From contig NZ_AYKT01000003.1 of the NCBI RefSeq assembly GCF_000496575.1, positions 1 through 64,000 of the forward strand: 64,000 nucleotides of DNA. The letters are read 5' to 3'. The DNA is from Geobacillus thermodenitrificans subsp. thermodenitrificans DSM 465 (lineage in GTDB: Bacteria > Bacillota > Bacilli > Bacillales > Anoxybacillaceae). The position numbers and the translations under genes are program-made. Every line of letters begins with the position of its first letter. Within the stretch, counting starts at the first letter, position 1. The notes below the pieces were generated by a model. That model was not told the DNA's origin. It ran no database searches and saw only the letters and a list, made by a program, of their open reading frames with translations. This document shows positions 48,747 through 58,097 of the stretch, in pieces.

Positions 48747-48874
48747 CTTTCTTCCCTTCTTTTCTTTCGTTGTTTCCTATTTTAGCAGATCATCCGTTCG
48801 TTGGAAACCGCTCGGCTTGCTTCAGGATACGGGTTCGTTACATTCATGCTAAGCGCGCCATCCCTTCGGCCGTC

Positions 48875-49501
48875 TTAGGGCAGCCGATCGTGAAACAGGT
48901 CCATGAGCATATATCCAGCCACTCCCCAAATGATGAGCGCGGAAACCCGGTTCATGGTTCGCAATCCCCTCCCGCTGCCATCGAAGCGACCAAGCATCTT
49001 TCCAGCGAGGGAAAGCCCAACAAACCAAGCCCACGAGACAAGAATGCACGCCGCAGCAAACAACGCTTTCTCCAATCCCGTATAGCGGAGCGAGTTCGTG
49101 CCGATGACACCGATCGTATCCAAAATGGCATGAGGGTTCAGCAGCGATACTGAGGCGGCGAAAGCGATTTGTTTGCGAGGCGGAAACATTTCCGCTGCTT
49201 CGCTTTCGCCTGTTGCAGGCTCGCTCTTCCATGTGCTCCAGCCCATATACAGCAAAAAAAGGACGCCCACCCCCATCACAACCATTTTCGTCCAGGAGGA
49301 ACCAAGCCAAACGAGGGAGACACCCAAAACGGCAAGCAAAATGAGCAGCGTATCACACAACGACGCCGTCAGCACCGCGGGCAAGGCGTGCACCCAACGC
49401 CGCTGAACCGCTCCTTGAGTCAAAATGAACACATTTTGCACACCAAGCGGCAAAATCAGTCCCAACGCCAAGATGAATCCATGAACAAACGCACTCATCA
49501 T
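48875..49501 (-). CDS. LysE/ArgO-family amino-acid exporter
   Basis: 208 residues, about six helices. The N-terminal LPLGVQNVFILTQGA near 16-30 is the LysE-type signature and LLNPHAILDTIGVIG near 118 the second conserved loop with the NPHA motif. Exports basic or other amino acids; substrate not determinable. ATG overlaps the stop of the upstream PH-domain gene by 4 bp, so it is cotranslated. Confidence 0.85.
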   Translation of the reverse strand: MMSAFVHGFILALGLILPLGVQNVFILTQGAVQRRWVHALPAVLTASLCDTLLILLAVLGVSLVWLGSSWTKMVVMGVGVLFLLYMGWSTWKSEPATGESEAAEMFPPRKQIAFAASVSLLNPHAILDTIGVIGTNSLRYTGLEKALFAAACILVSWAWFVGLSLAGKMLGRFDGSGRGLRTMNRVSALIIWGVAGYMLMDLFHDRLP

Positions 49502-50943
49502 GTTTCATCCTTTCTTTCCGCTTGCAGCCAGCGATACACCGCTGCTGCGTCTTGCCCGTCCACATCGACGACGCGAGCGGAAGTACCAAGTGGCATAACG
49601 GCGGCGGAAATGGTTGCTAATCGTTTTCGCTTTTGCCACCATGTCGCCGACACCTCAATCGATTGCAGGCGGCGTTTCAACATGTATGTTGTCGTTTGGC
49701 GGAACCAGCCGCTCCGGAGTGTTAGCTGCCTTGAAGAAAGCGCCCAACCGGCTGCCCGATAGCGACGCACCCCAATCCACACGGCGAGCGGCAACACAAG
49801 CAAAAGTCCTGCTCCCCACGGGCGCTCGATGTAGGCGGCCAATAGCACCGGGACCATCAACCAATAGAGCGGCCGAAGCATATAACGGATTTTGGCGCGC
49901 TCCGGCAATGGGTGGAACGTGACATCGAGATCATACTCCGGCAGGCACGCGTGAACAATCGAGGAGACGCGCTCTTTTTTTACAAGTGGGCAAAGAACCA
50001 CATCACCCGGTGGGCCGCCGTCAAGCGCTCCACCAGCATGAATGAGCGACACGGTCGCGTACCCGAACAAACGCCGCAGCCAGCTCTCATGGATCATCAC
50101 CCCTTGGACGCGGCCAATGGGGACGGATACCGTTTTGCGTTCAAGCCAACCGCGGGTGATGACAATCGTATCTTCTTGCTTGCGCACGGCAAACGAAGCG
50201 AAGCGGATCATATTTTGTACGATCGCCACTCCATACGCGGCCAACAGTACAACCAAACCGATGATTCCGATGTACCACCGCCCATGTCCATTCCATGTCG
50301 CCTGCACATTGCGAAAGAGCGCTTCATACGGGATAAGATCTCCGAGCTGAGACAGAAAGGCCCAAACGGCCGCCACTACGCCAAACGCTCCCCCGCTTGT
50401 CACAGCGGCAAGCCACACTTCCTTTACGGAAAGCGTAAATAAGGGAGGAGACAGTAGTCGCTTCTCCTGGTCGTTCCATGGATTAGACTCCTCTGCCTGC
50501 TCTTTTGCTTGCTCGATATCGCGCTGCAAGCGGCGAACCTCTTCCCTCGACACGGCCGCGAGCGTCACTTCTGCTTCTCCGGGCACGTTTCCAGCCGTTT
50601 CAATATGGACTTTCACGACCCCCGCCAGCCGTTGCCATATTCCTTCCGTTATGGAAATGCCTTGAATGCGCTCGAACGGGATTGTCCGTTTTTTGCGGAC
50701 GAATACTCCTTCTTCCACTTGCAATGTTTGATCATCCCAGCCGTAAGTGAAGCGAACCCAGGAAAGAATGCCGGCAACGATCGTGTAGGCGAGCACAAGA
50801 AGCGGCACGACGAGATCCCGCCAAGAAAAATCGCCGCCGCTGCCAGCTACGACAACTACCAAAAGCGGGAGCAGCACGTTTTTCAGCTCTCTCCCTACTC
50901 CGGTTACCATCGCAACGGGATGAAGACGGCGCTTAGTCATCAT
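49498..50943 (-). CDS. ydbT: PH-domain membrane protein YdbT-like
   Basis: 481 residues with three bacterial PH-like (bPH2) domains each placed after a pair of membrane helices: GVFVRKKRTIPFERIQGISI near 85, WLERKTVSVPIGRVQGVMIH near 270 and WFRQTTTYMLKRRLQSIEVS near 412. This is the YdbT arrangement. The gene overlaps the YdbS-like gene by 11 bp. YdbS/YdbT have been linked to membrane/antibiotic (amylocyclicin) tolerance in Bacillus; here the role is inferred. Confidence 0.85.
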   Translation of the reverse strand: MMTKRRLHPVAMVTGVGRELKNVLLPLLVVVVAGSGGDFSWRDLVVPLLVLAYTIVAGILSWVRFTYGWDDQTLQVEEGVFVRKKRTIPFERIQGISITEGIWQRLAGVVKVHIETAGNVPGEAEVTLAAVSREEVRRLQRDIEQAKEQAEESNPWNDQEKRLLSPPLFTLSVKEVWLAAVTSGGAFGVVAAVWAFLSQLGDLIPYEALFRNVQATWNGHGRWYIGIIGLVVLLAAYGVAIVQNMIRFASFAVRKQEDTIVITRGWLERKTVSVPIGRVQGVMIHESWLRRLFGYATVSLIHAGGALDGGPPGDVVLCPLVKKERVSSIVHACLPEYDLDVTFHPLPERAKIRYMLRPLYWLMVPVLLAAYIERPWGAGLLLVLPLAVWIGVRRYRAAGWALSSRQLTLRSGWFRQTTTYMLKRRLQSIEVSATWWQKRKRLATISAAVMPLGTSARVVDVDGQDAAAVYRWLQAERKDET

Positions 50944-51415
50944 TCCGATCCGCCACCTTCGCCCACTCAGCGATCAACCGGCAGAGCTTTTCCGCCTCCG
51001 GTTCAGATAGCGCAGGGATTTCATGGACAGTGGCGGCCGTGAAAATCACAACCGAAGCCAACCCGTACCGTTTAAGAAAAGGGCCTTGCCGCACATCGAC
51101 ATGTTGAACGCGATTCATCGGAACTAGCGTCCATGTCGTTGACCAAACACCGTGCTGAATTTCTATTTCTTCCTCGCGAATATCATAACGCCATCGTTTC
51201 TGGCGCAAGGGAGGCAACCATCCGACCCATAAGATCGCTTCCACTACCCAGATGCCAACTAACACCACTAACCACCACTTAGGAACATGAAAGCGCGACA
51301 GAAACCATGCGATTCCGCCGACGACTCCCCCGGACGCCAACGTTACTAACACCCCGGTCAAGCGCCACACGGTGATGGCTTTTTCTGAAATCGGTTTGCC
51401 GCTGTTGCGAAGCAT
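50933..51415 (-). CDS. ydbS: PH-domain membrane protein YdbS-like
   Basis: 160 residues with two N-terminal membrane helices (about 20-38 and 46-66) and one bPH2 domain (HGVWSTTWTLVPMNRVQHVD VRQGPFLKRYGLASVVIFTA). First gene of the ydbS-ydbT-lysE unit, with AAAGGAG 8 nt before its ATG. Confidence 0.85.
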   Translation of the reverse strand: MLRNSGKPISEKAITVWRLTGVLVTLASGGVVGGIAWFLSRFHVPKWWLVVLVGIWVVEAILWVGWLPPLRQKRWRYDIREEEIEIQHGVWSTTWTLVPMNRVQHVDVRQGPFLKRYGLASVVIFTAATVHEIPALSEPEAEKLCRLIAEWAKVADRNDD

Positions 51416-51500
51416 TCTATCAATCTCCTTTTGGCAAGTTCAAAACCTGTTTCCAGTATAACAAAACGTTTCCATACTGACGATGTGTTTTTCATGAATC

Positions 51501-51529
51501 ATTGACAGAAAAACATAACTATTATATTC
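51501..51529 (+). promoter_or_regulatory. Sigma-A promoter
   Basis: TTGACA (51501-51506), 17-bp spacer, TATTCT (51524-51529), about 55 bp before the permease start codons. No T-box or long leader is seen. Confidence 0.75.
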
Positions 51530-51620
51530 TAAAACTATCTTTTTCGCTTAACTGCATAAAAGCATAAAAGCAAAAAAGTGCATCATGGAAGGAACTTCGT
51601 ACGAGAAAGGTTGTTGCTGT

Positions 51621-52994
51621 ATGGAACATTCGCGCCCATCGTTGCAAAAAGGGCTGTTGCCTCGCCATGTACAGTTGATGGCGCTAGGCGGCATGATCGG
51701 CACCGGTATTTTCAAAGGAAGCGCCGATACGATTCACATCGCCGGACCAAGTGTCGTTCTCACATATCTCCTCGGCGGGGCGCTGCTGTTTCTTATTATG
51801 GCCGCATTAGCCGAGATGGCCCTCGCCTATCCGGGCGAAAACGTTCAACATTTGATCCGCCGGGCGTTTGGCTTTCGTTGGTCGTTTCTCGTCGGGTGGC
51901 TGTATTGGGCGAACTGGACGTTGGTCACAGTCGTCGAGCTGCTTGCGGCAGGAAGTTTTTTACGCTATTGGATGCCATCTGTGCCGCTTTGGCTGCTCGC
52001 CCTTGGCTGCGCGTTATTGATTATCGTGCTGAACTTGTTTCCGGTTCGATACTATGGAGAAACGGAATTTTGGCTCGCTGGATTGAAAGTGGCGGCGCTA
52101 GTTGTATTCATCTTGCTTGGGGCCGGCATGTGGTTTGGTGTGATCGAAGGGGCGAACGGAGACCCATGGGCCCGTTATGCGACCTACGATACTTGGTTTC
52201 CGCATGGGGTTGGGGGCATGATCAGCGCCTTGCTTGTGATTGTGTTTTCATACGGTGGAGCCGAGCTGATCGGTGTGGCGGTGACAGAGATGAAAGACGC
52301 CGACCGGGTGCTGCCGCGGGTCATCAAAACCACGATATGGCGGGTCATCGGCTTTTACGTACTGCCGATCGCCATCATTTGCGGCATCATGCCGTGGAAC
52401 GCCGTATCGGCGGAAAACAGCCCGTTCGTCCAAGTGCTCGAGGCAACGGGCATTCCGGGCGCCGCCCATGTGATGAACGCGATCCTGCTTATTGCCGTCT
52501 TATCAGCAGCCAACACCGGGGTGTACGCCACTTCTCGCTTGCTCTTTTCAATGGCCGAACAAGGAGAAGCAAGCCGCCGCTTGTTACGGACGACACGACA
52601 CGGGGTGCCGCTTTACGGCATGGGAATGGTCGCTCTCTGCATTGCCGCAGGAGTCGTCGGTGCGTACTTGGCGCCAGGGCGGATCATCGGCGAGTTGATG
52701 ACGATCCCTGGGTTTACGGTGCTGATCGTCTGGATGATGATCGGAGCGGCCCAACTCAAACTGCGGCCGAATTACGACACGAATCCGTTCTTTCGCGTCA
52801 AAGGATTTCCGTACACGACGAGCATCGCCGTCGTGTCGCTCGCTGCGATTTGGGTGAGTTTTTTATTCCAGCGCGAGCATCGAATCGGCTCCGTTCTTTG
52901 CCTGATGATTTTGGCGATTCTCGCAATGTATGGATCCATCAAAGAAAAACAGCGCCGGCTGCCGGAACAGAACATTGACGAACAATCCGCATGA
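51621..52994 (+). CDS. APC-family amino-acid permease
   Basis: About 457 residues and twelve helices. GLLPRHVQLMALGGMIGTGI FKGSAD at the N-terminus is the classic APC/AAT motif; EMALAYPGENVQHLIRRAFG and FSYGGAELIGVAVTEMKDAD near 215 are also typical of the AAT group that takes up neutral or basic amino acids. Start at ATG 51621 is chosen since AGAAAGG lies 10 nt before it; ATG 51585 lacks a site. Substrate unknown (resembles YvbW/AapA-type carriers). Confidence 0.88.
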   Translation: MEHSRPSLQKGLLPRHVQLMALGGMIGTGIFKGSADTIHIAGPSVVLTYLLGGALLFLIMAALAEMALAYPGENVQHLIRRAFGFRWSFLVGWLYWANWTLVTVVELLAAGSFLRYWMPSVPLWLLALGCALLIIVLNLFPVRYYGETEFWLAGLKVAALVVFILLGAGMWFGVIEGANGDPWARYATYDTWFPHGVGGMISALLVIVFSYGGAELIGVAVTEMKDADRVLPRVIKTTIWRVIGFYVLPIAIICGIMPWNAVSAENSPFVQVLEATGIPGAAHVMNAILLIAVLSAANTGVYATSRLLFSMAEQGEASRRLLRTTRHGVPLYGMGMVALCIAAGVVGAYLAPGRIIGELMTIPGFTVLIVWMMIGAAQLKLRPNYDTNPFFRVKGFPYTTSIAVVSLAAIWVSFLFQREHRIGSVLCLMILAILAMYGSIKEKQRRLPEQNIDEQSA

Positions 52995-53027
52995 ACAAGA
53001 ATGCACAAAGAAAAGGTGCCGTTGTCG

Positions 53028-53237
53028 TTATGGACGGCGCCTATTTTCTTGTTGCCCCCAACTGTTTCCGCGCCATTCATCCCACGCCCGCCAGCTCATG
53101 ACCGCCATGCCGAGCGCCAAAATCAGTGCTTGCCCGTCCACTCGTTGCTCGACCCATAAACGATACAAACTGACTCCGACTCCATATACGAACCAGCATA
53201 AGCAAAACAGCAGAACCCCCAGCCAAAACCATTTCAT
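53028..53237 (-). CDS. Small membrane protein
   Basis: 69 residues (MKWFWLGVLLFCLCWFVYGV GVSLYRLW...) with one to two hydrophobic helices, Trp-rich. GAGGGGAGAG is 8 nt before ATG 53237. Directly upstream (53252-53330) a short frame ends YPFYEDESKHFPIWND, probably the tail of a lost cotranscribed gene. Confidence 0.6.
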   Translation of the reverse strand: MKWFWLGVLLFCLCWFVYGVGVSLYRLWVEQRVDGQALILALGMAVMSWRAWDEWRGNSWGQQENRRRP

Positions 53238-53533
53238 TGTTTTCTCTCCCCTCAATCATTCCATATAGGAAAATGCTTGCTTTCATCTTCATAAAAGGGA
53301 TAGGTTTTCTCGCCCACACCTTTTGTAATCTATCATACTCTTCATTCCATATCGGTTTCATTATACCTTTATTTCCATAAAAGAGAAACACGAGGAGCTC
53401 TAAAGATCATCCCCGTACTGAATCACGAAATGTACCATGGTGACGTTGTTCAGTATGGGATCTATAGAAGAAGGGGTTCTCACCGCTTTGGAGACACTCT
53501 TGCTGTGCATGTGACGCAAACGTCGCTTATTCA

Positions 53534-54060
53534 CTATTTCACGGGCGACCGTTCATCTTCCGTCACCCATTTGTGGTTTGGTACTTGTTCGCCAGTTTCT
53601 GTATGGATGTAATCAACCATATACACTGTCGTTTGTTGGACTGAATCGATGATGGCTTTCGCGCTTTTCATCCCTTCCATATGGTCAGCGTTCAAGACGA
53701 CTTTCATCCCCTGGCTGAAACGACTCTTCCCCGGCGCTTTCGATTTCCTCATGAATGACCCATCTATGGTTTTTCACCGAGTTTCCGCCGGTCGTCGGGG
53801 TGTGTCACTGTATAGACAGTCGTGTCAAACGCGTCAGAAACAGTCGCTTCCGCCCCGCTCATCTCCGGCATATGGTCAGCGTGAATGATGACTTTGCTTC
53901 CGACCAGGTAGGTGGGTTGTTGGGCTTCTTCCAATCCGGCCGGGACATCGCCTAAACCGGAGTGGTTCATTTCCCCGTGATCGGCATCATGGGGGTTTTC
54001 TTCTTGGCTGGCGTTTTCTTTTGGCGCCGCTTCATCATTTCCAGTACCGGTGCAAGCCGT
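53534..54060 (-). pseudogene. ydhK: ydhK (DUF1541) lipoprotein, frameshifted
   Basis: The two tandem DUF1541 repeats of YdhK are visible: MNHSGLGDVPAGLEEAQQPT YLVGSKVIIHADHMPEMSGA (53970-53800), then in another frame IPTTGGNSVKNHRWVIHEEI, then back MKVVLNADHMEGMKSAKAII and NHKWVTEDE. At least two frameshifts. The N-terminus retains the lipobox-like LITACTG but the signal peptide is cut off. It lies directly downstream of the copper operon terminator, where ydhK-type genes often accompany copper-handling genes. Confidence 0.75.
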
Positions 54061-54086
54061 GATCAGCCTCTATGCCGCGGCGAAAT

Positions 54087-54119
54087 AAAAAAAGCATTCC
54101 CTCAAAGGAGAGGGAATGC
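54087..54119 (-). terminator. Terminator of csoR-copA-copZ
   Basis: GCATTCCCTC / GAGGGAATGC with TTTTTTTATTT. Confidence 0.88.
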
Positions 54120-54126
54120 CCAATCG

Positions 54127-54330
54127 TTAGACGACATCATATCCTTGATCTTCAATCGCGGCTTTCAACTGATCCACGGTCACTTTCGCCTCATCGTACT
54201 CGACGTCGACCGTCCCTTGTTCCAAATGGACGTCGACCCGGCGGACGCCATCGAGCTGTTGTAAGGTGTTCGTGACGGCGGCTTTGCAATGGCCGCATGT
54301 CATTCCTTGCACGTGTAAAGTGATCGTCAT
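54127..54330 (-). CDS. copZ: Copper chaperone CopZ
   Basis: 67 residues, a single HMA domain: GMTCGHC with the Cu(I) ligands Cys12 and Cys15, and the usual beta-alpha-beta-beta-alpha-beta pattern. Delivers Cu(I) to CopA and can pass it to CsoR. 15 bp downstream of copA. Confidence 0.95.
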   Translation of the reverse strand: MTITLHVQGMTCGHCKAAVTNTLQQLDGVRRVDVHLEQGTVDVEYDEAKVTVDQLKAAIEDQGYDVV

Positions 54331-54345
54331 CGTTTTTTCCTCCCG

Positions 54346-56742
54346 TTATTGTGATAGTTTCACCCGTTTCAGACGAAGCGCATTCGCAACGACCGATACG
54401 GAGCTAAACGCCATCGCCGCACCGGCGATCCATGGTTCTAATAAGCCGGCGGCAGCGACCGGGATGCCGATCGTGTTGTAAACCAACGCCCAAAACAAGT
54501 TTTGGCGGATGTTTCTCATCGTTTTCCGGCTCAACTCGATCGCCTGCGGAATATGAGCCAAATCACCGCCGACAAGCGTCACGTCGGCCGTTTCAATGGC
54601 CACATCGGTGCCGGTGCCGATCGCCATGCCGATATCGGCTTTCGCCAAGGCCGGAGCGTCATTAATGCCGTCGCCGACCATCGCCACCCGCTTTCCTTGT
54701 TGCTGCAGCTTGGCGACGATGTTCGCTTTTTCTTCCGGCAGCACTTCCGCATACACATGACGAATGCCAACTTGGCTGGCGATCGCTGCCGCGGTGCGGC
54801 GGTTGTCGCCGGTCACCATGTACACATCAATCCCCATTTGCGTTAACGTCTGAATGGCTCGTTTCGAGCTCTCTTTCACCGTATCGGCGACGGCGATTAA
54901 ACCGGCCAGCTCTCCGTTAATGGCGACAAGCATCGCCGTTTTTCCTTGTGCTTCCAACGCCGCCATTCGTTCCTCTGCGCTCGCTACATCAATCGAACGG
55001 TCGGTCATGAGCTTGCGCGTGCCGACCAACACGGATTGGTCATCCACCACCGCTTCAATGCCATGCCCGGCCATGGCCGAGAAACGGCGGAGCGGCTTTG
55101 GCGCAATTCCTTTTTCTTTTCCATACGCAACGATCGCTTGCGCCAACGGATGTTCCGAAGCGCTCTCGGCCGAAACGGCGTAGGCAAGCATGTCTTCCCG
55201 GAGCGTGATCACATCGGTCACTTCCGGTTTGCCTTTTGTCACCGTTCCTGTCTTATCAAGCAACACCGCTTCGATTTGCTGCGTTCTCTCTAAGTACTCA
55301 CCTCCTTTAAAGAGAATGCCGTACTCCGCCCCTTTGCCGGTTCCAACCATAATCGATGTCGGTGTCGCCAAGCCGAGCGCGCACGGGCAGGCGATAACCA
55401 ACACGGCGATGGCCGCTTCAAGGGCGGCGGTGACATCGCCTGGCACCACGATCAAGTACCAAACAAGAAACGAAACGGTCGCGATGGCGACAACAATCGG
55501 GACAAAAATGCCGGAGATGACATCAGCCATCCGCTGAATCGGCGCTTTTGACCCTTGCGCTTCCTCGACGATGCGGACGATGTGGGCGAGCGCTGTATCT
55601 TTCCCGACTTTTTCGGCTCGGATGGTCAAAACGCCGTTTTGGTTGATCGTCGCACCAATGACGGAATCGCCTTCTTTTTTATCGACCGGAATCGATTCAC
55701 CCGTAATCATCGACTCGTCGACCGACGAGGCTCCAGCAATGACCGTTCCGTCCACCGGAATTTTTTCCCCCGGCCGAACGATGATCGTATCGCCAACAAC
55801 AACTTGTTCGAGCGGCACCTTTTGTTCGCTTCCGTTGCGGATGACCGTCGCCTCTTTCGCCTGCAGGCTCAACAGTTTCGAAATCGCTTCCGTCGTCCGC
55901 CCTTTGGCGAGCGCCTCAACATATTTGCCAACCAAAACAAGCGTAATCAACACTGCGCTTGTTTCAAAATACAATCTTGGCGCATAGCCTGGGACAGCCA
56001 ACGTTTTGAGCGCCTCATACAAGCTGTAAACATAGGCCGCTGACGTGCCGAGAGCGACAAGAACGTCCATGTTCGCGCTCTTGTTGCGCAACGCCCGGTA
56101 CGCACCGAGATAAAACGGGCCGCCGATGTAAAACTGCACCGGAGTGGCCAGCAGAAGCTGCACCCACGGATTCATCAGCCCATGCGGCATCGGCAGACCG
56201 AGATCGAATGGCAAATGGGCGATCATCGTATACAACAGCGGCAGTGAGAACACCGTTGACAAAACGAGTCGGCGCCGCTTTTGTTTCCATTCGTCTTCAT
56301 TGCGAACGCCCGACCGCTCCTCACGGAGGCGTCCTTTGTAGCCAAGCCGCTCGATTTTCTTTAGGATATCCTCGATGGACAACACACCTTCTTCGTATTC
56401 AACGACAGCGCTGTTCGTCGCTAAGTTGACCGTCGCCGCGGTAATGCCGTCCATTCGTTTTAACCCTTTTTCAATCCGCGTCGCGCACGCCGCACACGTC
56501 ATGCCGGCAATATCGAGCGTCACTTTTTCCTTCGCCACGCCATAACCTAATTGCTCAATTTTCGTTTCAATATCCTTAAGGCGCTGTTTTTCAGGATCAT
56601 ATTGAATCGTCGCCCTTTCCATCGCCAAGTTGACGTTCGCCTTGACCCCGTCTAGTTTGTTCAACACTTTTTCGATCCGGTTCGAGCAGGCGGCGCACGT
56701 CATGCCGGTGATGCGGAGCGTCACCGTTTTTGGCTCTCCCAT
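54346..56742 (-). CDS. copA: Copper-exporting P1B-type ATPase CopA
   Basis: 798 residues. Two N-terminal HMA domains with GMTCAAC (Cys16/19 and Cys83/86), membrane CPC in [13 protein letters not shown], phosphorylation [15 protein letters not shown] locus [12 protein letters not shown], and [20 protein letters not shown] for nucleotide binding. Pumps Cu(I) outward across the cytoplasmic membrane. 14 bp downstream of csoR. Confidence 0.97.
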   Translation of the reverse strand: MGEPKTVTLRITGMTCAACSNRIEKVLNKLDGVKANVNLAMERATIQYDPEKQRLKDIETKIEQLGYGVAKEKVTLDIAGMTCAACATRIEKGLKRMDGITAATVNLATNSAVVEYEEGVLSIEDILKKIERLGYKGRLREERSGVRNEDEWKQKRRRLVLSTVFSLPLLYTMIAHLPFDLGLPMPHGLMNPWVQLLLATPVQFYIGGPFYLGAYRALRNKSANMDVLVALGTSAAYVYSLYEALKTLAVPGYAPRLYFETSAVLITLVLVGKYVEALAKGRTTEAISKLLSLQAKEATVIRNGSEQKVPLEQVVVGDTIIVRPGEKIPVDGTVIAGASSVDESMITGESIPVDKKEGDSVIGATINQNGVLTIRAEKVGKDTALAHIVRIVEEAQGSKAPIQRMADVISGIFVPIVVAIATVSFLVWYLIVVPGDVTAALEAAIAVLVIACPCALGLATPTSIMVGTGKGAEYGILFKGGEYLERTQQIEAVLLDKTGTVTKGKPEVTDVITLREDMLAYAVSAESASEHPLAQAIVAYGKEKGIAPKPLRRFSAMAGHGIEAVVDDQSVLVGTRKLMTDRSIDVASAEERMAALEAQGKTAMLVAINGELAGLIAVADTVKESSKRAIQTLTQMGIDVYMVTGDNRRTAAAIASQVGIRHVYAEVLPEEKANIVAKLQQQGKRVAMVGDGINDAPALAKADIGMAIGTGTDVAIETADVTLVGGDLAHIPQAIELSRKTMRNIRQNLFWALVYNTIGIPVAAAGLLEPWIAGAAMAFSSVSVVANALRLKRVKLSQ

Positions 56743-56756
56743 CGGTCAACCCTCCC

Positions 56757-57074
56757 TTATTTTGCAAACTGTTTGATCACATCCATCAACTCGCGGAGCG
56801 ATTGTTCGCCGCTTCCTTCACGGATCGCTTTTGCTACGCAATGATTCGCATGGCGTTCAAGCAGTTGCATCCCCACTTGGCGCAGCGCCGCTTGGATGGC
56901 GGAAATTTGGACTAAAATATCAATACAATAGCGATTGTCTTCCACCATTTTCTGCACCCCGCGCACTTGTCCTTCGATGCGTTTTAGCCGTTTCATAATG
57001 TTTTCGATTTCCTCTTTCGTACGCGGGATCATCGTTCCATGAAGCACATGTTCTTCTTGTGACGGGTGAGTCAT
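56757..57074 (-). CDS. csoR: Copper-sensing repressor CsoR
   Basis: About 105 residues of the DUF156 all-helical fold. The Cu(I) triad Cys (RYCIDILV, residue 53 of the longer reading), His78 and Cys82 (ERHANHCV) is complete, so it is a true copper CsoR rather than RcnR or FrmR. Cu(I) binding releases DNA. ATG 57074 follows AGAGGTG at 6 nt. Confidence 0.95.
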   Translation of the reverse strand: MTHPSQEEHVLHGTMIPRTKEEIENIMKRLKRIEGQVRGVQKMVEDNRYCIDILVQISAIQAALRQVGMQLLERHANHCVAKAIREGSGEQSLRELMDVIKQFAK

Positions 57075-57105
57075 CTTATTCACCTCTTCTTTTTAGTCTA
57101 TATAC

Positions 57106-57135
57106 ATTATACCCGAAGGGGGTATATAGTTACAA
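57106..57135 (-). promoter_or_regulatory. csoR operon promoter with CsoR operator
   Basis: Minus strand -35 TTGTAA (57130-57135), 18-bp spacer, -10 TATAAT (57106-57111). In the spacer TATACCC / GGGTATA (57108-57114, 57120-57126), a GC-centred palindrome like known CsoR operators. It allows autoregulated copper response. Confidence 0.8.
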
Positions 57136-57215
57136 CACGTTATCTTCTTTTCGTAACAAAAAAACACTTCGATAAGCGTCGGATGATGGAGACGGCGTTT
57201 CCTCTATCCTTTCTT

Positions 57216-57428
57216 TCATGGATCCGCTACCTTGCGATGCAAGTCGCTTCTTTTGTGGTAGACGTTATACATATCTAGCAACTGTCGCTCCGACAAGTTC
57301 GGATGCATGCTTTTCATATGAGGGGCATTTAGTCAAACATGAGCAGACCGTTTGTGTTGGCCAAGACAATCCGTTCCTGTCCTTAGCGCCAACACGATAG
57401 CCAACAAGCCTCCCGCCACTTTTTTCAT
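57216..57428 (-). pseudogene. Small secreted protein with an in-frame stop
   Basis: From ATG 57428, with GAGGGG 8 nt upstream, the frame reads MKKVAGGLLAIVLALRTGTD CLGQHKRSAHV, a TGA, then LNAPHMKSMHPNLSERQLLD MYNVYHKRSDLHRKVADP and a stop. A signal peptide is clear. The sequence on both sides of the TGA is coherent, so a single nonsense mutation is likely. Unknown family; position suggests a link to copper. Confidence 0.5.
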
Positions 57429-57569
57429 AGGTATGCCCCTCTTCCTCATCATAAACGAAAATGATGGAGAGTGTATCCAAAAGGAGTGACAACTTTTTAT
57501 CTTCTTCCTTCTGACTAAGATGCGTCCATGATGATCAAAATGGAGCGTGAAAGGAAGGGAAGATCACCG

Positions 57570-57680
57570 ATGAAACTGCGCATCATGACATGTAACATTC
57601 GCCACGGAAAAGGCACAGACGGGATTTTTGAACGTGTTTCTCTCCTTATCGATCAAATCCGTATGATTGTTCCAATTTTG
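57570..57680 (+). pseudogene. Endonuclease/exonuclease/phosphatase-family scrap
   Basis: MKLRIMTCNIRHGKGTDGIF begins like EEP-domain proteins, then the frame becomes unlike the family. The remaining EEP domain is not found in 57680-58090, so only the N-terminus survives. A good AGGGAAG ribosome site precedes it. Confidence 0.6.
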
Positions 57681-58097
57681 CTATTTTATCTTGAAAATGT
57701 GCAGAAAGTATGGATATGGTCGAAAAGAATGGGAAAAAACCGTGATATCCGTCCGGTCCCCGTCTTTGAATATGAGGAAAGGCTGGTTTGACGACGTTTT
57801 TTCATTCAACATGCTTCTCTTTATTCTATCACCGTTCTTCTAGAAGTCTGGTGAGCATACGATGGAGCCGGTTGTGAGTGGTCAAGCGAAGAGGAAAACC
57901 GCATTCATTCGGATTCTCCACGCAATGCACTCAATGAACGATGCTGTGCATCATCGCTCTTCCTAAGTAGATCTTCATGCCGCCACCGTTGTTCCTTTTC
58001 GCTCAGGGTCAAGCCTAGCGGGTGCGTCTTTTTCTTTCTTCCATTATACTAATAAACAGACCGCACCTAGTGGGAGACGACAGAAAGGAGTTTTTTT
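57681..58097. other. Intergenic region before topB
   Basis: No intact gene. Possibly decayed remains of the EEP gene above. The AGAAAGGAG ribosome site of topB is at 58082-58090. Confidence 0.4.

Noticed and set aside
51578-52978. 466-codon frame overlapping the permease
   Set aside because: Same strand but shifted frame of a clear APC permease; Arg/Ser/His-rich shadow translation.
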